Shown piece after piece: positions 10,110 through 22,271 of a DNA stretch of 64,000 bases. The DNA lies in assembly GCA_958295845.1 (NCBI GenBank), contig OY282376.1, positions 3,175,022 through 3,239,021 on the forward strand, read 5' to 3'. Position 1 is the first letter of the stretch. Each line of letters begins with the position of its first letter. Origin of the DNA: Caldilineaceae bacterium (GTDB lineage: Bacteria; Chloroflexota; Anaerolineae; Caldilineales; Caldilineaceae). Below the pieces are notes generated by a model. It had not been told where the DNA came from. It saw only the letters and a program-made list of their open reading frames with translations, and ran no database searches. The position numbers were made by a program, and so were the translations under genes.

Positions 10110-10113
<4 letters not shown>
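8278..10113 (+). CDS. PolX-like protein with PHP phosphoesterase domain, polymerase site degenerate
   Basis: 611 residues in bacterial PolX order: helix-hairpin-helix/8-kDa region (LPRVGEAIAEKI, VPDVGPKTVQRLW, LKGFGAKTEERI), polymerase palm (~165-300) and a C-terminal PHP domain (~360-600). The PHP metal motifs are present: HGH at 369-371, TDHS, ASIHS, GHPTGR and INSDAH. In the palm, GSLRR (198-202) is kept, but the usual GDxD metal pair reads GEIK (208-211) and the third Asp of the DLRV motif appears to be Ser254. The polymerase is therefore probably dead, while the PHP nuclease/phosphoesterase looks intact. Start is GTG with AAGGGGAAG upstream. It overlaps the next gene, and ligA follows, suggesting a DNA-repair operon. 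Confidence 0.88.
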
Positions 10114-13225
<3,112 letters not shown>

Positions 13226-13313
13226 TGGAGAGCCACTGCGGAGCCAGGAAGTCTCGACGCGCGCGATGAACCAAAATAGGCCAAACGGGCCTGATTCGTT
13301 AGAATTCTAAGGG

Positions 13314-14111
13314 TTGACTATCAATTCTCAGCCTGTCATACAACCTACGTCGCCGAATACCGGCGAACGTCTATCCCTACGACCCTCAGACGCCGTGTCT
13401 CTCATGCTGGAGAGGGGCGCTGCATGCCTTGAGGAGGGTGAGTTGGACCAGGCCGCCTCTTGCTTTGAAAGCGCGGCCGAGTGTGCCAGGAAGGGAGAAG
13501 ACGCCGCGGGTTACGGGCGGGCGCTGGCCCAGTTGGCGGCCCTGGAAGAGTCCCGCGGCGAGGTGGAGGAGGCTTTCGGCCACAATCGACTGGCCCAAGA
13601 GAGCTTTCTGTCGATTGGTGACGGCCCCGGGCTGGTACAATCCTTTCGTGTGGAAGGGTTCCTTCACATCCGTCGAAGAGAACACACGGCTGCCGCGCAT
13701 AGTTTCGCCAAGGCGTTGGGCTTGTCAATACAGCTCGATGGCAGGTTGGTATTGACGACACTTGACCAGGTCATGCCCGCGGTAAAACACCTGGTCGAAG
13801 CCGACCAACTTGCCGCTCTGCTGCCTCTTGGCGCGGCATTGTCCCAGGCAGTGGAGAGCACCGTTCATGACCAGATTCCTGAATCGGGCGAATTCGCCGA
13901 ACTGGCGGCGACAGTGGCAGGCGTTCTGGCCCCCCTTGGCGTGATGGCCGCCGAACCGGACCTGTCCGAGACGAAGCGGCGCAGGCTGGCGGCGCGGTCA
14001 ACACACCAGGCATGGGTCGTTGACGCGCTGACAAAGCGGCGCTGGGGATTGGCTGCTCTAGTAAAAGATACGCTACAGACAAAGCTGAGTTTTCATGAGG
14101 AATTGGACTGA
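13314..14111 (+). CDS. Alpha-helical TPR-like hypothetical protein
   Basis: 265 residues, mostly helical. Residues ~30-140 have a TPR-like spacing of small and aromatic positions (LERGAACLEEGELDQAASCFESAAE, YGRALAQLAALEESRGEVEEA). No catalytic motif is seen. The frame opens at a TTG (13314); Met31 (13404) is a possible later start. It lies 88 bp after ligA and 5 bp before the CpXC gene, so it is probably co-transcribed with the latter. I do not recognise a named family. Confidence 0.65.
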   Translation: MTINSQPVIQPTSPNTGERLSLRPSDAVSLMLERGAACLEEGELDQAASCFESAAECARKGEDAAGYGRALAQLAALEESRGEVEEAFGHNRLAQESFLSIGDGPGLVQSFRVEGFLHIRRREHTAAAHSFAKALGLSIQLDGRLVLTTLDQVMPAVKHLVEADQLAALLPLGAALSQAVESTVHDQIPESGEFAELAATVAGVLAPLGVMAAEPDLSETKRRRLAARSTHQAWVVDALTKRRWGLAALVKDTLQTKLSFHEELD

Positions 14112-14116
14112 AAATC

Positions 14117-15700
14117 ATGACTGAAATCTGGACTCCGGGCAGCCCGCCTCCCTCCGAATCATCAGGTGGAATCGAACTTCCAAAGGGATTTTCTACCCCC
14201 AGACGGGAAGAGCAAAGTCAGCCTGAAGCGGACGCCGAAACATCAGCGACTGACGATCAAACGACAAGCCAGGAAGGCGAAGAAACGTCGGCCCAGCCAG
14301 AAGGAACGGCCCCGGACGAACAGGGTCAGGAGCCAGAAATCGATCTGCTCTTTCCACCGACAGGCGCACAGGTTACCTGTCCAAGCTGCGGGGCGTCCTA
14401 CACGGCTGCCGTCTTTACGATTGTTGACCTGGGGGCAAATCCCGAACTAAAAGGTCTGCTCCTGGGCGGGCAGATCAATACAGCTGTTTGCAACGCCTGT
14501 GGTGCAGGCGGCCCTCTCAGCGTGCCCCTAATGGTCCATGAGCCGGAACACGAGTTCCTTGGCGTTGTCGTCCCCGGCCAGGCCAGACTCGACGACATGC
14601 AGACGCAGAAGATGATCGGCGAAATGAGCCAGACGCTCATGGCGCGGCTCCCGTCCGACCAGCGCAAAGGGTATATGTTCCAGGCGCAGCAGTACTTCGA
14701 GTGGGACTCTTTGATTGAGAAGCTGTGGGGGTTTGAAGGTGTCACCCCGGAGATGCTCCGCCGCCGCCGCGAACAGTCGGAGCTGATCAGCAGTCTCGTT
14801 CGCCTGGGCAGCGACGAAAACGCCATGAAAATGGTTGTAGACAGAAACAAAGGACTGATAGATTCGAGTTTCTTTGTACTTCTAGGTCAGGTCATCAATG
14901 CCGTTGCTGCAGAAGGCCAGCCTGATCAACACGAGGCGCTCATAGGCCTGCGAACCTCTTTATTGGATTCCACAGAGGCTGGACAGGAGCTCAAGGCACT
15001 GGAAGAACGGGTCCAGGAGGGCCTGTCAAAGATAGGTCCGAGTACGACACGTGAAGAGCTTCTTTCCCAGCTGCTGGACTATTGGAACGAGGGTGAGAAT
15101 GGCGAAGCAATCGCAACCGCAGTTCTAAACGCGGCGGCTGGCCTCACCGATTACCAGTTCCTTCTCGGACTTGCCGACCGTTTGGAAAACAGTTCCGATC
15201 CTGAGGAACGTTCAGCACTCATCGCCATCCGAGAACGGGTGGTCGAGATCGGGGAACAGCGGAGCCAGAGCCAGCAGATGGCGGCGCAGCAGGTGCAGGC
15301 CGTGCTGCAGGAGGTGTTACAGGCGCCGGACACCGACGCTGCCCTCAAGGATAACATCGAACAGATAAACGAGATGTTTCTCGCGGTACTGGCTTCGAAT
15401 ATCAGGCAGGCTGAACAGAACAACGCTGCCTTCGCCGCGCAGAGGCTGCGAACCATCTACGAGAAGGCGGTCACTATTCTGGAAGAGCAGATGCCGCCGG
15501 AGATGAGGCTCCTCAATCGACTGCTCTCGGCCCCGGATGAGGGCGCGATGCGGCGCCTGCTTCAGGACAATCGGTCCGATCTTTCGCAGGAATTCGTAGA
15601 CGCCATGAAAACGCTGGAAGAACGCTTCAGCCGCGAAGGGAACAGCGCGCTGGCAGGCCGTGTCAGGAGTATCCGTGGACAGGCCGCTCTCTTGCTCTAG
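14117..15700 (+). CDS. CpXC-domain protein with long helical C-terminus
   Basis: 527 residues. After an acidic, Gln/Glu-rich N-terminus (1-75), a CpXC-type domain holds two Cys pairs (VTCPSCGASY and VCNACGAGG), likely binding zinc, with the downstream WDSLIEKLWGFEGVTPEML segment. Residues ~200-520 are predicted almost entirely helical, with long Gln/Glu-rich stretches that could form coiled coils. No signal peptide or TM segment is seen. It starts 5 bp after the preceding TPR-like gene, suggesting a joint function, possibly a scaffold. The function of CpXC proteins is not established. Confidence 0.7.
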   Translation: MTEIWTPGSPPPSESSGGIELPKGFSTPRREEQSQPEADAETSATDDQTTSQEGEETSAQPEGTAPDEQGQEPEIDLLFPPTGAQVTCPSCGASYTAAVFTIVDLGANPELKGLLLGGQINTAVCNACGAGGPLSVPLMVHEPEHEFLGVVVPGQARLDDMQTQKMIGEMSQTLMARLPSDQRKGYMFQAQQYFEWDSLIEKLWGFEGVTPEMLRRRREQSELISSLVRLGSDENAMKMVVDRNKGLIDSSFFVLLGQVINAVAAEGQPDQHEALIGLRTSLLDSTEAGQELKALEERVQEGLSKIGPSTTREELLSQLLDYWNEGENGEAIATAVLNAAAGLTDYQFLLGLADRLENSSDPEERSALIAIRERVVEIGEQRSQSQQMAAQQVQAVLQEVLQAPDTDAALKDNIEQINEMFLAVLASNIRQAEQNNAAFAAQRLRTIYEKAVTILEEQMPPEMRLLNRLLSAPDEGAMRRLLQDNRSDLSQEFVDAMKTLEERFSREGNSALAGRVRSIRGQAALLL

Positions 15701-15797
15701 CTGAACTGAATGCTCTCGCTGCACAAAAGCACAATTTGACTGAGTTTGAACCAGAGGATAGGTTCGGCTCGGACAGAATCAAGTACGGAAAACAACC

Positions 15798-17051
15798 ATG
15801 ACAGACGCAAAAACCGTTTCGTGTGAGCTGGTAACTTCCGGTACGGAGATTCTTCTGGGCGACATCGTTGACACAAACGCCGCCTGGATCGCTCAGCAAC
15901 TCAGAGAGATCGGTGTAAATCTCTACTACAAGACTACAGTAGGCGACAACGAGCCGCGTCTGCGCGGCGTTCTGGAGTTGGCTCTGTCTCGCAGCGATGT
16001 CGTTCTTGTAACAGGGGGCCTGGGACCAACGGCAGATGACATCACGCGCGACGCGATTGCCAATGCCACGGGCTGTCCTCTGGAACGCCATCCCGACATT
16101 GAAGAAAATCTGAAGGAGCGATTCGCGCGCTGGGGTTACCAGCGAATGAGCGACAACAACCTGCGTCAGGCTCAGATACCAGAAACGGCGACAGTGCTGG
16201 AGAACCCGGTTGGCACCGCGCCAGGGTTCATCAGTTTTGACCGGCGGCACGGGCGGGGCGGGAAGGTCATCGCCATGCCAGGCGTTCCTCGGGAAATGAA
16301 ACGAATGATGGCCGATCTTGTACTGCCATTTCTGCAGGAACTGACGGGAGGCGTAGGCGTCATTCGCCGGCGTATATTGCGAACTGTCGGTATCGGCGAA
16401 AGCAGCCTGGATGCCGAGTTGGGACACCTGATGGACAGTAACAACCCGACAATGGGACTGGCCGCGCATCTTGGGCAAGCCGATGTTCGCATCGCAGCGA
16501 GGGCCGCCAGCGCCGATGAGGCTGAAGGACTTCTCGACCAGATGGAAGAGAAAGTGCGCACTGTTATCGGCAGTTACATTTACAGTACTACACCGGACGA
16601 GACCGTTGAATCTGTCCTGGCGGGACTGCTGCTCGAGGCTGACGCGAGCGTCGCGATGTTGGAGACGGTTTCAGGTGGGGCGATCGCTGAAAGAATGAAG
16701 GGCGGTTTCAGCTCGGACGATTCGGTCCGGATCCTGGAAGCCGACCAGAAAACAGCCCCGTTTCGGCAGCTACTCGACAGACCGCCTGCAAGCGAAGTTG
16801 CCCGCGATCTTGCCCTGCAGCTGCGGCAGGAATGCAATGTGTCGCACGGTCTGGCAGTGATTACCTCCGGCCGGCCGGAGGAGACCTTTCATTCCAGCCA
16901 GGGCGGCGAAACGTGGATTGGCTGCGCCGGACCAGAACGCACGGAAGTGGCCCGCTTTCCATTTGGTGGGGCGGACCGCCTGACAAATGCCTGGGTAGGA
17001 AATCGGGCCATGGACATACTTCGTCGTATTCTACTCGACTTGGAAGTATAG
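15798..17051 (+). CDS. cinA: CinA-family protein with altered amidase site
   Basis: 417 residues, the standard length of two-domain CinA. The N-terminal molybdopterin-binding-like/pyrophosphatase domain is well conserved (GTEILLGDIVDTNAAWIA, VTGGLGPTADDITRDAIA, MPGVPREMKRMM). The C-terminal domain normally deamidates nicotinamide mononucleotide in pyridine nucleotide recycling, using the Ser of ESCTGG. Here that motif reads ETVSGG (289-294), so the nucleophile is Thr or absent, and deamidase activity is doubtful. It follows the CpXC gene by 97 bp on the same strand. Confidence 0.9.
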   Translation: MTDAKTVSCELVTSGTEILLGDIVDTNAAWIAQQLREIGVNLYYKTTVGDNEPRLRGVLELALSRSDVVLVTGGLGPTADDITRDAIANATGCPLERHPDIEENLKERFARWGYQRMSDNNLRQAQIPETATVLENPVGTAPGFISFDRRHGRGGKVIAMPGVPREMKRMMADLVLPFLQELTGGVGVIRRRILRTVGIGESSLDAELGHLMDSNNPTMGLAAHLGQADVRIAARAASADEAEGLLDQMEEKVRTVIGSYIYSTTPDETVESVLAGLLLEADASVAMLETVSGGAIAERMKGGFSSDDSVRILEADQKTAPFRQLLDRPPASEVARDLALQLRQECNVSHGLAVITSGRPEETFHSSQGGETWIGCAGPERTEVARFPFGGADRLTNAWVGNRAMDILRRILLDLEV

Positions 17052-17192
17052 TTTAGTGGCTGTGCCAAGATAGTGGCGTGAGAAAGGGGGAGTTAGGCCT
17101 GGTCTAACTCCTGCATCCTCACTTCTCTTCGATTCTTTGCCCCTTACGTATTTATCAGGAATAGGGTGGCTCTTTGATGCCATCACGTTCCT

Positions 17193-18470
17193 GTGACGAA
17201 TTTTCCACCTATGAGACTGCGGCGTAACCTGCCAGCTCCCCTGAAAAAGACGCGAGCAAGTGTCAGACGGACCCTGCCCGCCTTTGTACGGCCTTACTTG
17301 CTGCTCATTCTTGGCAGCGCCATTTTGCTCAGCTTCTTCATCGTCAACTTCGAGAGCAGTTCGGTAGACGCCGAACAGGTTGAGAACTCCCAATCTGGTG
17401 AAGCCCGTTCGGACGGTCCCCCCGCTGGCAGCAATTCTCAGGAGCCTGAAAGTACTGTACCCACTCCCCAGCATCAGGGGATACAGTCATCCCAGCAAGA
17501 ACCCCCAACTGCAACGCCTACGGCAACTGTCGTGCCAACGGCTACACCCACCGCCACGCCTACTCTGCAACCGACCCCGGCGGTATCCGACCTGGACAGA
17601 ACAACCAACGTGTTGATCCTGGGCAGCGATCAGCGGCCGGATCAGCCCAACTGGCGAACAGATGTAATCATTCTGCTCATGATGAATCCTGACTTGGGCG
17701 AAGCGGCTATCGTCTCATTTCCACGGGATATGTACATCGACCCTATTCCCGGGCATCTTTCCAACCGTATAAACGTGATTGACTACTTAGGGGAGATGGA
17801 CGCACCTGGTGGCGGCGGCCCCAAGCTTCTCATCGATATTTTGGAAGACCGCCTTGGCATTACCATCGACAACTACATTCGATTCCGCTTTGAAGGCTTC
17901 GAAAACCTGATTGACGCCTTGGGCGGCCTCAGAATTCATGTGGACTGCTACCTCTATGAGGTATATCCTGAAGAGGGTATCTACTTGAACCTGCCGCCAG
18001 GGGAGCATCTGTTGACCGGAGAACAGGCACTCAGCTATGTGCGCAGCCGCCGTTCTGGCGGTGGTGACCTGGAGCGTGCCCGGCGTCAACAGCGTGTGGT
18101 TTGGGCGTTAAGAAAACAGCTGGTAGAGCAGAATCTGCTGCCGCGATCCTTGGCTCTGTATGACGCGCTTCGATATTCTGTCGACACAGACATTAGCAAG
18201 TGGGACACGCTCAAGTACGGCCGCTTTGGACTGTCACTTGGCGAGGCCGACATAAAGGGATTGGTGTTGGGTCCCCCTGATGCAATGAGACCTGGCTGGC
18301 GGCAGGAAATGTCCGTATTTATCGTGGATTGGGACTATATCTACGAAGAACTTAGCCGCATTTTCGACCGGCCCCCTCTTATCGAGACAAACACGTCCAT
18401 CAGTCCGGAAAACCCACAGCCGGACGACGGGGGCGGGTCTGCCCCGGTTGAGAGGGCCGAATGTCCCTGA
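17193..18470 (+). CDS. LCP (LytR-CpsA-Psr) family cell-wall glycopolymer ligase
   Basis: 425 residues. A short cytoplasmic N-terminus and one TM helix (LLLILGSAILLSFFIVNF) are followed by a Thr/Pro linker (PTATPTATPTLQPTP) and an LCP domain (~130-390). LCP signatures: TNVLILGSDQRP, TDVIILLMMNP, IVSFPRDMYI and the Arg-rich YVRSRRSGGGDLERARRQQ. LCP enzymes transfer lipid-linked glycopolymers to peptidoglycan or other wall acceptors outside the membrane. The frame opens with GTG 17193; ATG 17211 is an equal alternative, and neither has a clear ribosome-binding site. A terminator follows. Confidence 0.9.
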   Translation: MTNFPPMRLRRNLPAPLKKTRASVRRTLPAFVRPYLLLILGSAILLSFFIVNFESSSVDAEQVENSQSGEARSDGPPAGSNSQEPESTVPTPQHQGIQSSQQEPPTATPTATVVPTATPTATPTLQPTPAVSDLDRTTNVLILGSDQRPDQPNWRTDVIILLMMNPDLGEAAIVSFPRDMYIDPIPGHLSNRINVIDYLGEMDAPGGGGPKLLIDILEDRLGITIDNYIRFRFEGFENLIDALGGLRIHVDCYLYEVYPEEGIYLNLPPGEHLLTGEQALSYVRSRRSGGGDLERARRQQRVVWALRKQLVEQNLLPRSLALYDALRYSVDTDISKWDTLKYGRFGLSLGEADIKGLVLGPPDAMRPGWRQEMSVFIVDWDYIYEELSRIFDRPPLIETNTSISPENPQPDDGGGSAPVERAECP

Positions 18471-18502
18471 GTGAGGATTTTGGGGAATTGTGACGGCGAA
18501 GC

Positions 18503-18532
18503 AAAAGCCTGCTCTGGCTTTCTCTTGTGTTT
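18503..18532. terminator. Bidirectional terminator between LCP and methyltransferase genes
   Basis: Stem AAAGCC (18504-18509) pairs with GGCTTT (18516-18521) across a 6-nt loop. On the plus strand it is followed by CTCTTGTGTTT. On the minus strand the T-rich tail TTTTGC follows. It sits between two convergent genes, 30-50 bp from each end. Confidence 0.5.
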
Positions 18533-19175
18533 AGGAAGCCCTGAAGGCCTTCCGGAGAAGAAACCAGCGCGAAGGGCGAGAGGCCGCGTTGGATGAGACA
18601 CCTATCTCCTCCGACATGATCTCCAGCTTATCGTCGAAAAGCCTTGCTACCTCGCCTTCACGCATTCCCCTGGCTCCGGGACCGTCCGAATCGCTCCTGT
18701 CAAAAACGTACAGATGGAAGTGACCACCGCCCTTCAATGCGCGGTGGACGCCCTCGGCGTACGCGGGGCGAAGCTCGTCAGGTAGGCTGTGAAGGCAACC
18801 GATGTCCAGGGCGTATACCGCACCCAGCCCGTCGACAGGCAACCTGCTGACATCCGCCTGCACGAAAACGGAATTTCCCTTCGAACCGATGCGTTCCTGC
18901 CGGCTGATGGATTGTCTCCTCTGCAGTGCCAAACGCAGCGCCTGACCCGAGAGATCGAACCCGATGGCGCACAGTCCTTGCCTCGCCAGGAACAGCGTAT
19001 TCAATCCTGTCCCGCAGCCGATATCGAGAGCGTACGTTCTTGCAGCGGGTTCAGGCTGCTCCTCCCAGAACGCCTGAACTTCCGGTGGCGTGATACCTGT
19101 ATCCCACGGCGTCTGTCCACTGCGATAACGCCCATCCCAGTGGGCTCGCCGTTCCTGCAGACTTTCAGAGCTCAT
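18531..19175 (-). CDS. Class I SAM-dependent methyltransferase
   Basis: 214 residues. The SAM-binding motif is YALDIGCGTGLNTLFLA, with the acidic loop GFDLSGQAL and motif VYALDIGCLHSLP. The opening HWDGRYRSGQTPWDTG resembles the TehB/thiopurine-methyltransferase-like group that modifies small, often toxic, substrates. ATG 19175 is preceded by GGAGAG on the minus strand. It is 54 bp downstream of an alpha/beta hydrolase gene. The substrate is unknown. Confidence 0.85.
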   Translation of the reverse strand: MSSESLQERRAHWDGRYRSGQTPWDTGITPPEVQAFWEEQPEPAARTYALDIGCGTGLNTLFLARQGLCAIGFDLSGQALRLALQRRQSISRQERIGSKGNSVFVQADVSRLPVDGLGAVYALDIGCLHSLPDELRPAYAEGVHRALKGGGHFHLYVFDRSDSDGPGARGMREGEVARLFDDKLEIMSEEIGVSSNAASRPSRWFLLRKAFRAS

Positions 19176-19229
19176 GATTCTCTCCGGTCACTGGACGCAT
19201 CGCATTCGATCGCCCTTGTGAGGACCGTT

Positions 19230-20132
19230 TCATTCGGGCTTCCTCGTTTCACCAGCGGATGACGGGTGATCTTGCGCATAGTCCCTGGCTTCTTCAAAGC
19301 TCTCGAAGTCCTCGGTAATAAAGTCGATAATCCTTTCAGCAAGGACTACCGGTGACTCGATCATCGGACTGTGGCCGACCCCTCTCAATATCTCGAGGTT
19401 TGCCGCCCCTGGTATGGCGAGGAGAGAACGGGTTGCGGCGTCTCGTTCAACGATAATATCTTCCGTTCCCAGCAGTAAGAGCGTCGGCAAAGTCAGCCTG
19501 TGCGCATCCTCAGCGCGATTCCAGCGTCCCAACGCCTCGGCCACCGCGGTGAACGCTGCGGGCGCCATGGCAGCAGCGTCGTCTACCAGTTGCTCAAAGA
19601 AGGATTCGAACTCCTTGCCGGTCATGGTGGGCGGAGGCGCTGTAGGAATCAACGCCGAAAGGCCTTGTTTCAGCAGTGAGCGGTCCTCTTGCATTTGAGC
19701 GAGTAACTGCAGCCCTTGTAAAGGTGTGAATGCGCCTTCAATGGGCACGCTGTCAATAAGAATCAGGCTGCGCAACTGTTGGGGGTGGCCCAACGCAAAT
19801 TCGATGGCAATTGCTCCACCGCTGCCGTGCCCTGCAATGTCAAAGTCCGAAAGAGAGAGTTCCTGCACCAATTCGGCAATATCTTCGGCCTGTTCTTCGA
19901 TTTCATAGCCGTCCTGCGAGTGCGTGCTCTGGCCGCAGCCCCGAAGATCAGGAGCCACAGCTCGGATGGAGTCTGGCAGGATTGAGAAAAAGGGCTCCCA
20001 CCAGCGACTGGTCGCGTGCGAGCCATGGAGTAACAGGAGGGGAACACCGTCGCTGCTACCTGAGATACGGATATTGAATTTTAGGCGGGTTGTCTGAACT
20101 GTTTTCATCATATCTTTCGCATAGTCATACAA
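19230..20132 (-). CDS. Alpha/beta-fold hydrolase
   Basis: 300 residues. The nucleophile elbow is IAGHGSGGAI, the oxyanion region LLLLHGSHATSRWWEPFF, and the acid and base are probably LGTEDIIVERD and GVGHSPMIE. This completes the Ser-Asp-His triad of the hydrolase/haloperoxidase-like fold. A lid-like helical region spans ~130-200. Met8 or Met9 could be the true start. No signal peptide, so cytoplasmic. It lies upstream of the methyltransferase on the same strand; the substrate cannot be told from sequence. Confidence 0.87.
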   Translation of the reverse strand: MYDYAKDMMKTVQTTRLKFNIRISGSSDGVPLLLLHGSHATSRWWEPFFSILPDSIRAVAPDLRGCGQSTHSQDGYEIEEQAEDIAELVQELSLSDFDIAGHGSGGAIAIEFALGHPQQLRSLILIDSVPIEGAFTPLQGLQLLAQMQEDRSLLKQGLSALIPTAPPPTMTGKEFESFFEQLVDDAAAMAPAAFTAVAEALGRWNRAEDAHRLTLPTLLLLGTEDIIVERDAATRSLLAIPGAANLEILRGVGHSPMIESPVVLAERIIDFITEDFESFEEARDYAQDHPSSAGETRKPE

Positions 20133-20167
20133 AGCTCTTCTTCACAACGACCAATAATTCATAACAC

Positions 20168-20596
20168 TCAACCACGCCTTTCCACTTCCCGATTCCCTTC
20201 ATCCTCCTCAGGCACAAAGATCAGCAACAAAGCTGCCGCTGCGACCTGCAACTGAGGACCTTCAACGCGACCGACTTCCTCTTCGGCAAATATCAGCCCG
20301 CCCAGCATCACCGTCCCGTCCGGTTCCAGCCAGCCCAGCCTGCCTCCCTGGAAGAGGCCATGGCTGTGTATGATGCCTTCATCCGTAATTCGGCCCAGTT
20401 CCTTCTCGTCAAATCGCGTCGCACGGAAAATCCTCCAGCCAGAATCATCGCGTTCACATCGCCCTACGCTGACTCCCTCTCCCCAGTGCAGACGGAAAAT
20501 CTCTTCGCCACTGACATATCCGACGGCGTCGTCGCCGCTGCTGCGGTTGCGATAGATGGTCGTTCGTTTCAAGTCGGCTGCTTGTTTAGAGTCCAT
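20168..20596 (-). CDS. Small beta-rich hypothetical protein
   Basis: 142 residues. The sequence is built of short repeated beta motifs ending in G-R or G-Y ([62 protein letters not shown]), suggesting a small beta-barrel or sheet repeat. No TM segment, signal or catalytic motif. It sits 36 bp upstream of the alpha/beta hydrolase on the same strand. I recognise no named family. Coding status is supported by the regular pattern and by the lack of a better frame. Confidence 0.6.
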   Translation of the reverse strand: MDSKQAADLKRTTIYRNRSSGDDAVGYVSGEEIFRLHWGEGVSVGRCERDDSGWRIFRATRFDEKELGRITDEGIIHSHGLFQGGRLGWLEPDGTVMLGGLIFAEEEVGRVEGPQLQVAAAALLLIFVPEEDEGNREVERRG

Positions 20597-20688
20597 GCGC
20601 AGATTCTATCACCTTGGTCAAACGATTACAATGAATTGGGCTTACGCAGAAGGAGAAGCGTGAGATCTGGATGGAGAATTCGCGGCCT

Positions 20689-22269
20689 TCACCATCCTGG
20701 AAAGAGGCGCTTACGGCTCAGATCATGTAGGAGAACTGCGGCCGCGTTTCTGCCGGCTGCGCCCATTATGCCCCCGCCCGGGTGGGTACTTGCTCCTGTC
20801 AAATAGAGGCCCTTAGCGGGACCTCGATAGTTGCTCATGCGCAGCGAGGGTCTTAGCGTGAACATCTGGTTGACCGACATTTCGAGATGCATCACGTTCC
20901 CACGCAGCAGTCCCAACTCTCTTTCCAGCCACAGCGGCGTCTGCACAAGCCTGCCAACGACTGAAGAAGCCACATTCGGGGCGTACTGTTCTAGCTTGGC
21001 CAGCATCCGGTCCGCAACCCTATCGCCGATGTCGTCCCAGCTCTCGCCCGATGCCAGTTCATAGGGGTAGTACTGGCCCCACAGGAAAAGGATGTGTTTG
21101 CCAGGCGGTGCAAGCGTGTCGTCGACAGCAGAAAAGGTCATGGCGATCAGGCCCGGATCCGAGGATGGACGGCCTTCAAGATAGTCGCCGTAGGCGCGTT
21201 CCAGATAGTCCAAATCAGGACAGACAAACTGCAGGGCCCGGTGTTCGGGACCGGGCAAGTCGTTTTCCGTGCTTTCGGGGCCGCCATAGTTGGGTAGACC
21301 ATTCATGGCAAACCGCACCATCATGCCGAAACCATTTCCAATCTTTGATCTCCGGGCCGAATCCACTCGTGAAGACGGAATCTGACCCGCCAGTAGCTTG
21401 AGGGTCGTGTGGATATGCGCACCCGATACGACGGCTCGACTGGCAGTATAGGTCTCACCCTCAACCGTGCGAACGCCGACCGCCCTTCCGCCTTCGACGA
21501 CTATCTGGTCTACTGAGGCAGAGGTAGCAATCGTACCGCCATGCGAGGTGATCATTTGCGCCAGCGACTGCGTCAGCATGCCCGATCCGCCGCGCGGCCT
21601 CTTGACGCCGGAGTGGTGATACATTGGGTGCCAAAGTGCGAAGGGGGCGCTTATTCGTTCGGAAGGAGGCGGCCCGGACTGTGCCGCCATCCAGCCGATG
21701 ATAGCCTGAACGCGGGGAGACACGAAAGTCTGGCGGAGAAGTTGACCGTAACTGCCTAGAATCGAGGGCAGGCGCCGACGGATGTCCTTGTGCGCTTGGC
21801 TTCGGAAAATAAGGTTCTTGGCGACATTGAGAGGGGTTGGGGCCTCCAGGAAGGACGCCACCATGGCCTCCGCCATCGGTCTCCAGTCATTAACGAAACT
21901 GAAGTACCTGTCGGCGTCCTCGGAGGATACTGTGGCAATGCTGTCGCAGGTACGCACAATGTCCTTCCAGACGAAAATTTGCTCGCCGTCAGGAAAGGGC
22001 GCGAAAAAGAGGGGATCCAGGTCGATGTAGCTGAGGCCGTGCTGTTCCAGATCAAGGTCGCGAACTATCGGCGTGTGGTGGATAAGAATGTGGGCGCTGC
22101 CGCCAAGATCAAACTGAAAACCGGGAATGATCTCTTGCGTGACCACTGCGCCTCCGACTACAGAACGCCGCTCCAACATCCCGATACGGTAGCCGGCCTT
22201 GGCCAGATACCCTGCGCAAACAAGTGAGTTGTGGCCCGTACCTACAAAGACTACGTCGAAGTCGGGCAT
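20689..22269 (-). CDS. Phytoene-dehydrogenase-type FAD oxidoreductase
   Basis: 526 residues from ATG 22269. The dinucleotide motif is [24 protein letters not shown], followed by the [14 protein letters not shown] flavin loop. The C-terminus [22 protein letters not shown] is characteristic of the CrtI/phytoene desaturase superfamily. These membrane-associated enzymes desaturate, isomerise or saturate isoprenoids. The frame extends upstream to 22452 but would then overlap the menA reading frame, so I take the Met two bases after the menA stop. Tight coupling with a prenyltransferase gene suggests a lipid-quinone or isoprenoid substrate (inference). Confidence 0.87.
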   Translation of the reverse strand: MPDFDVVFVGTGHNSLVCAGYLAKAGYRIGMLERRSVVGGAVVTQEIIPGFQFDLGGSAHILIHHTPIVRDLDLEQHGLSYIDLDPLFFAPFPDGEQIFVWKDIVRTCDSIATVSSEDADRYFSFVNDWRPMAEAMVASFLEAPTPLNVAKNLIFRSQAHKDIRRRLPSILGSYGQLLRQTFVSPRVQAIIGWMAAQSGPPPSERISAPFALWHPMYHHSGVKRPRGGSGMLTQSLAQMITSHGGTIATSASVDQIVVEGGRAVGVRTVEGETYTASRAVVSGAHIHTTLKLLAGQIPSSRVDSARRSKIGNGFGMMVRFAMNGLPNYGGPESTENDLPGPEHRALQFVCPDLDYLERAYGDYLEGRPSSDPGLIAMTFSAVDDTLAPPGKHILFLWGQYYPYELASGESWDDIGDRVADRMLAKLEQYAPNVASSVVGRLVQTPLWLERELGLLRGNVMHLEMSVNQMFTLRPSLRMSNYRGPAKGLYLTGASTHPGGGIMGAAGRNAAAVLLHDLSRKRLFPGW

Positions 22270-22271
22270 CT

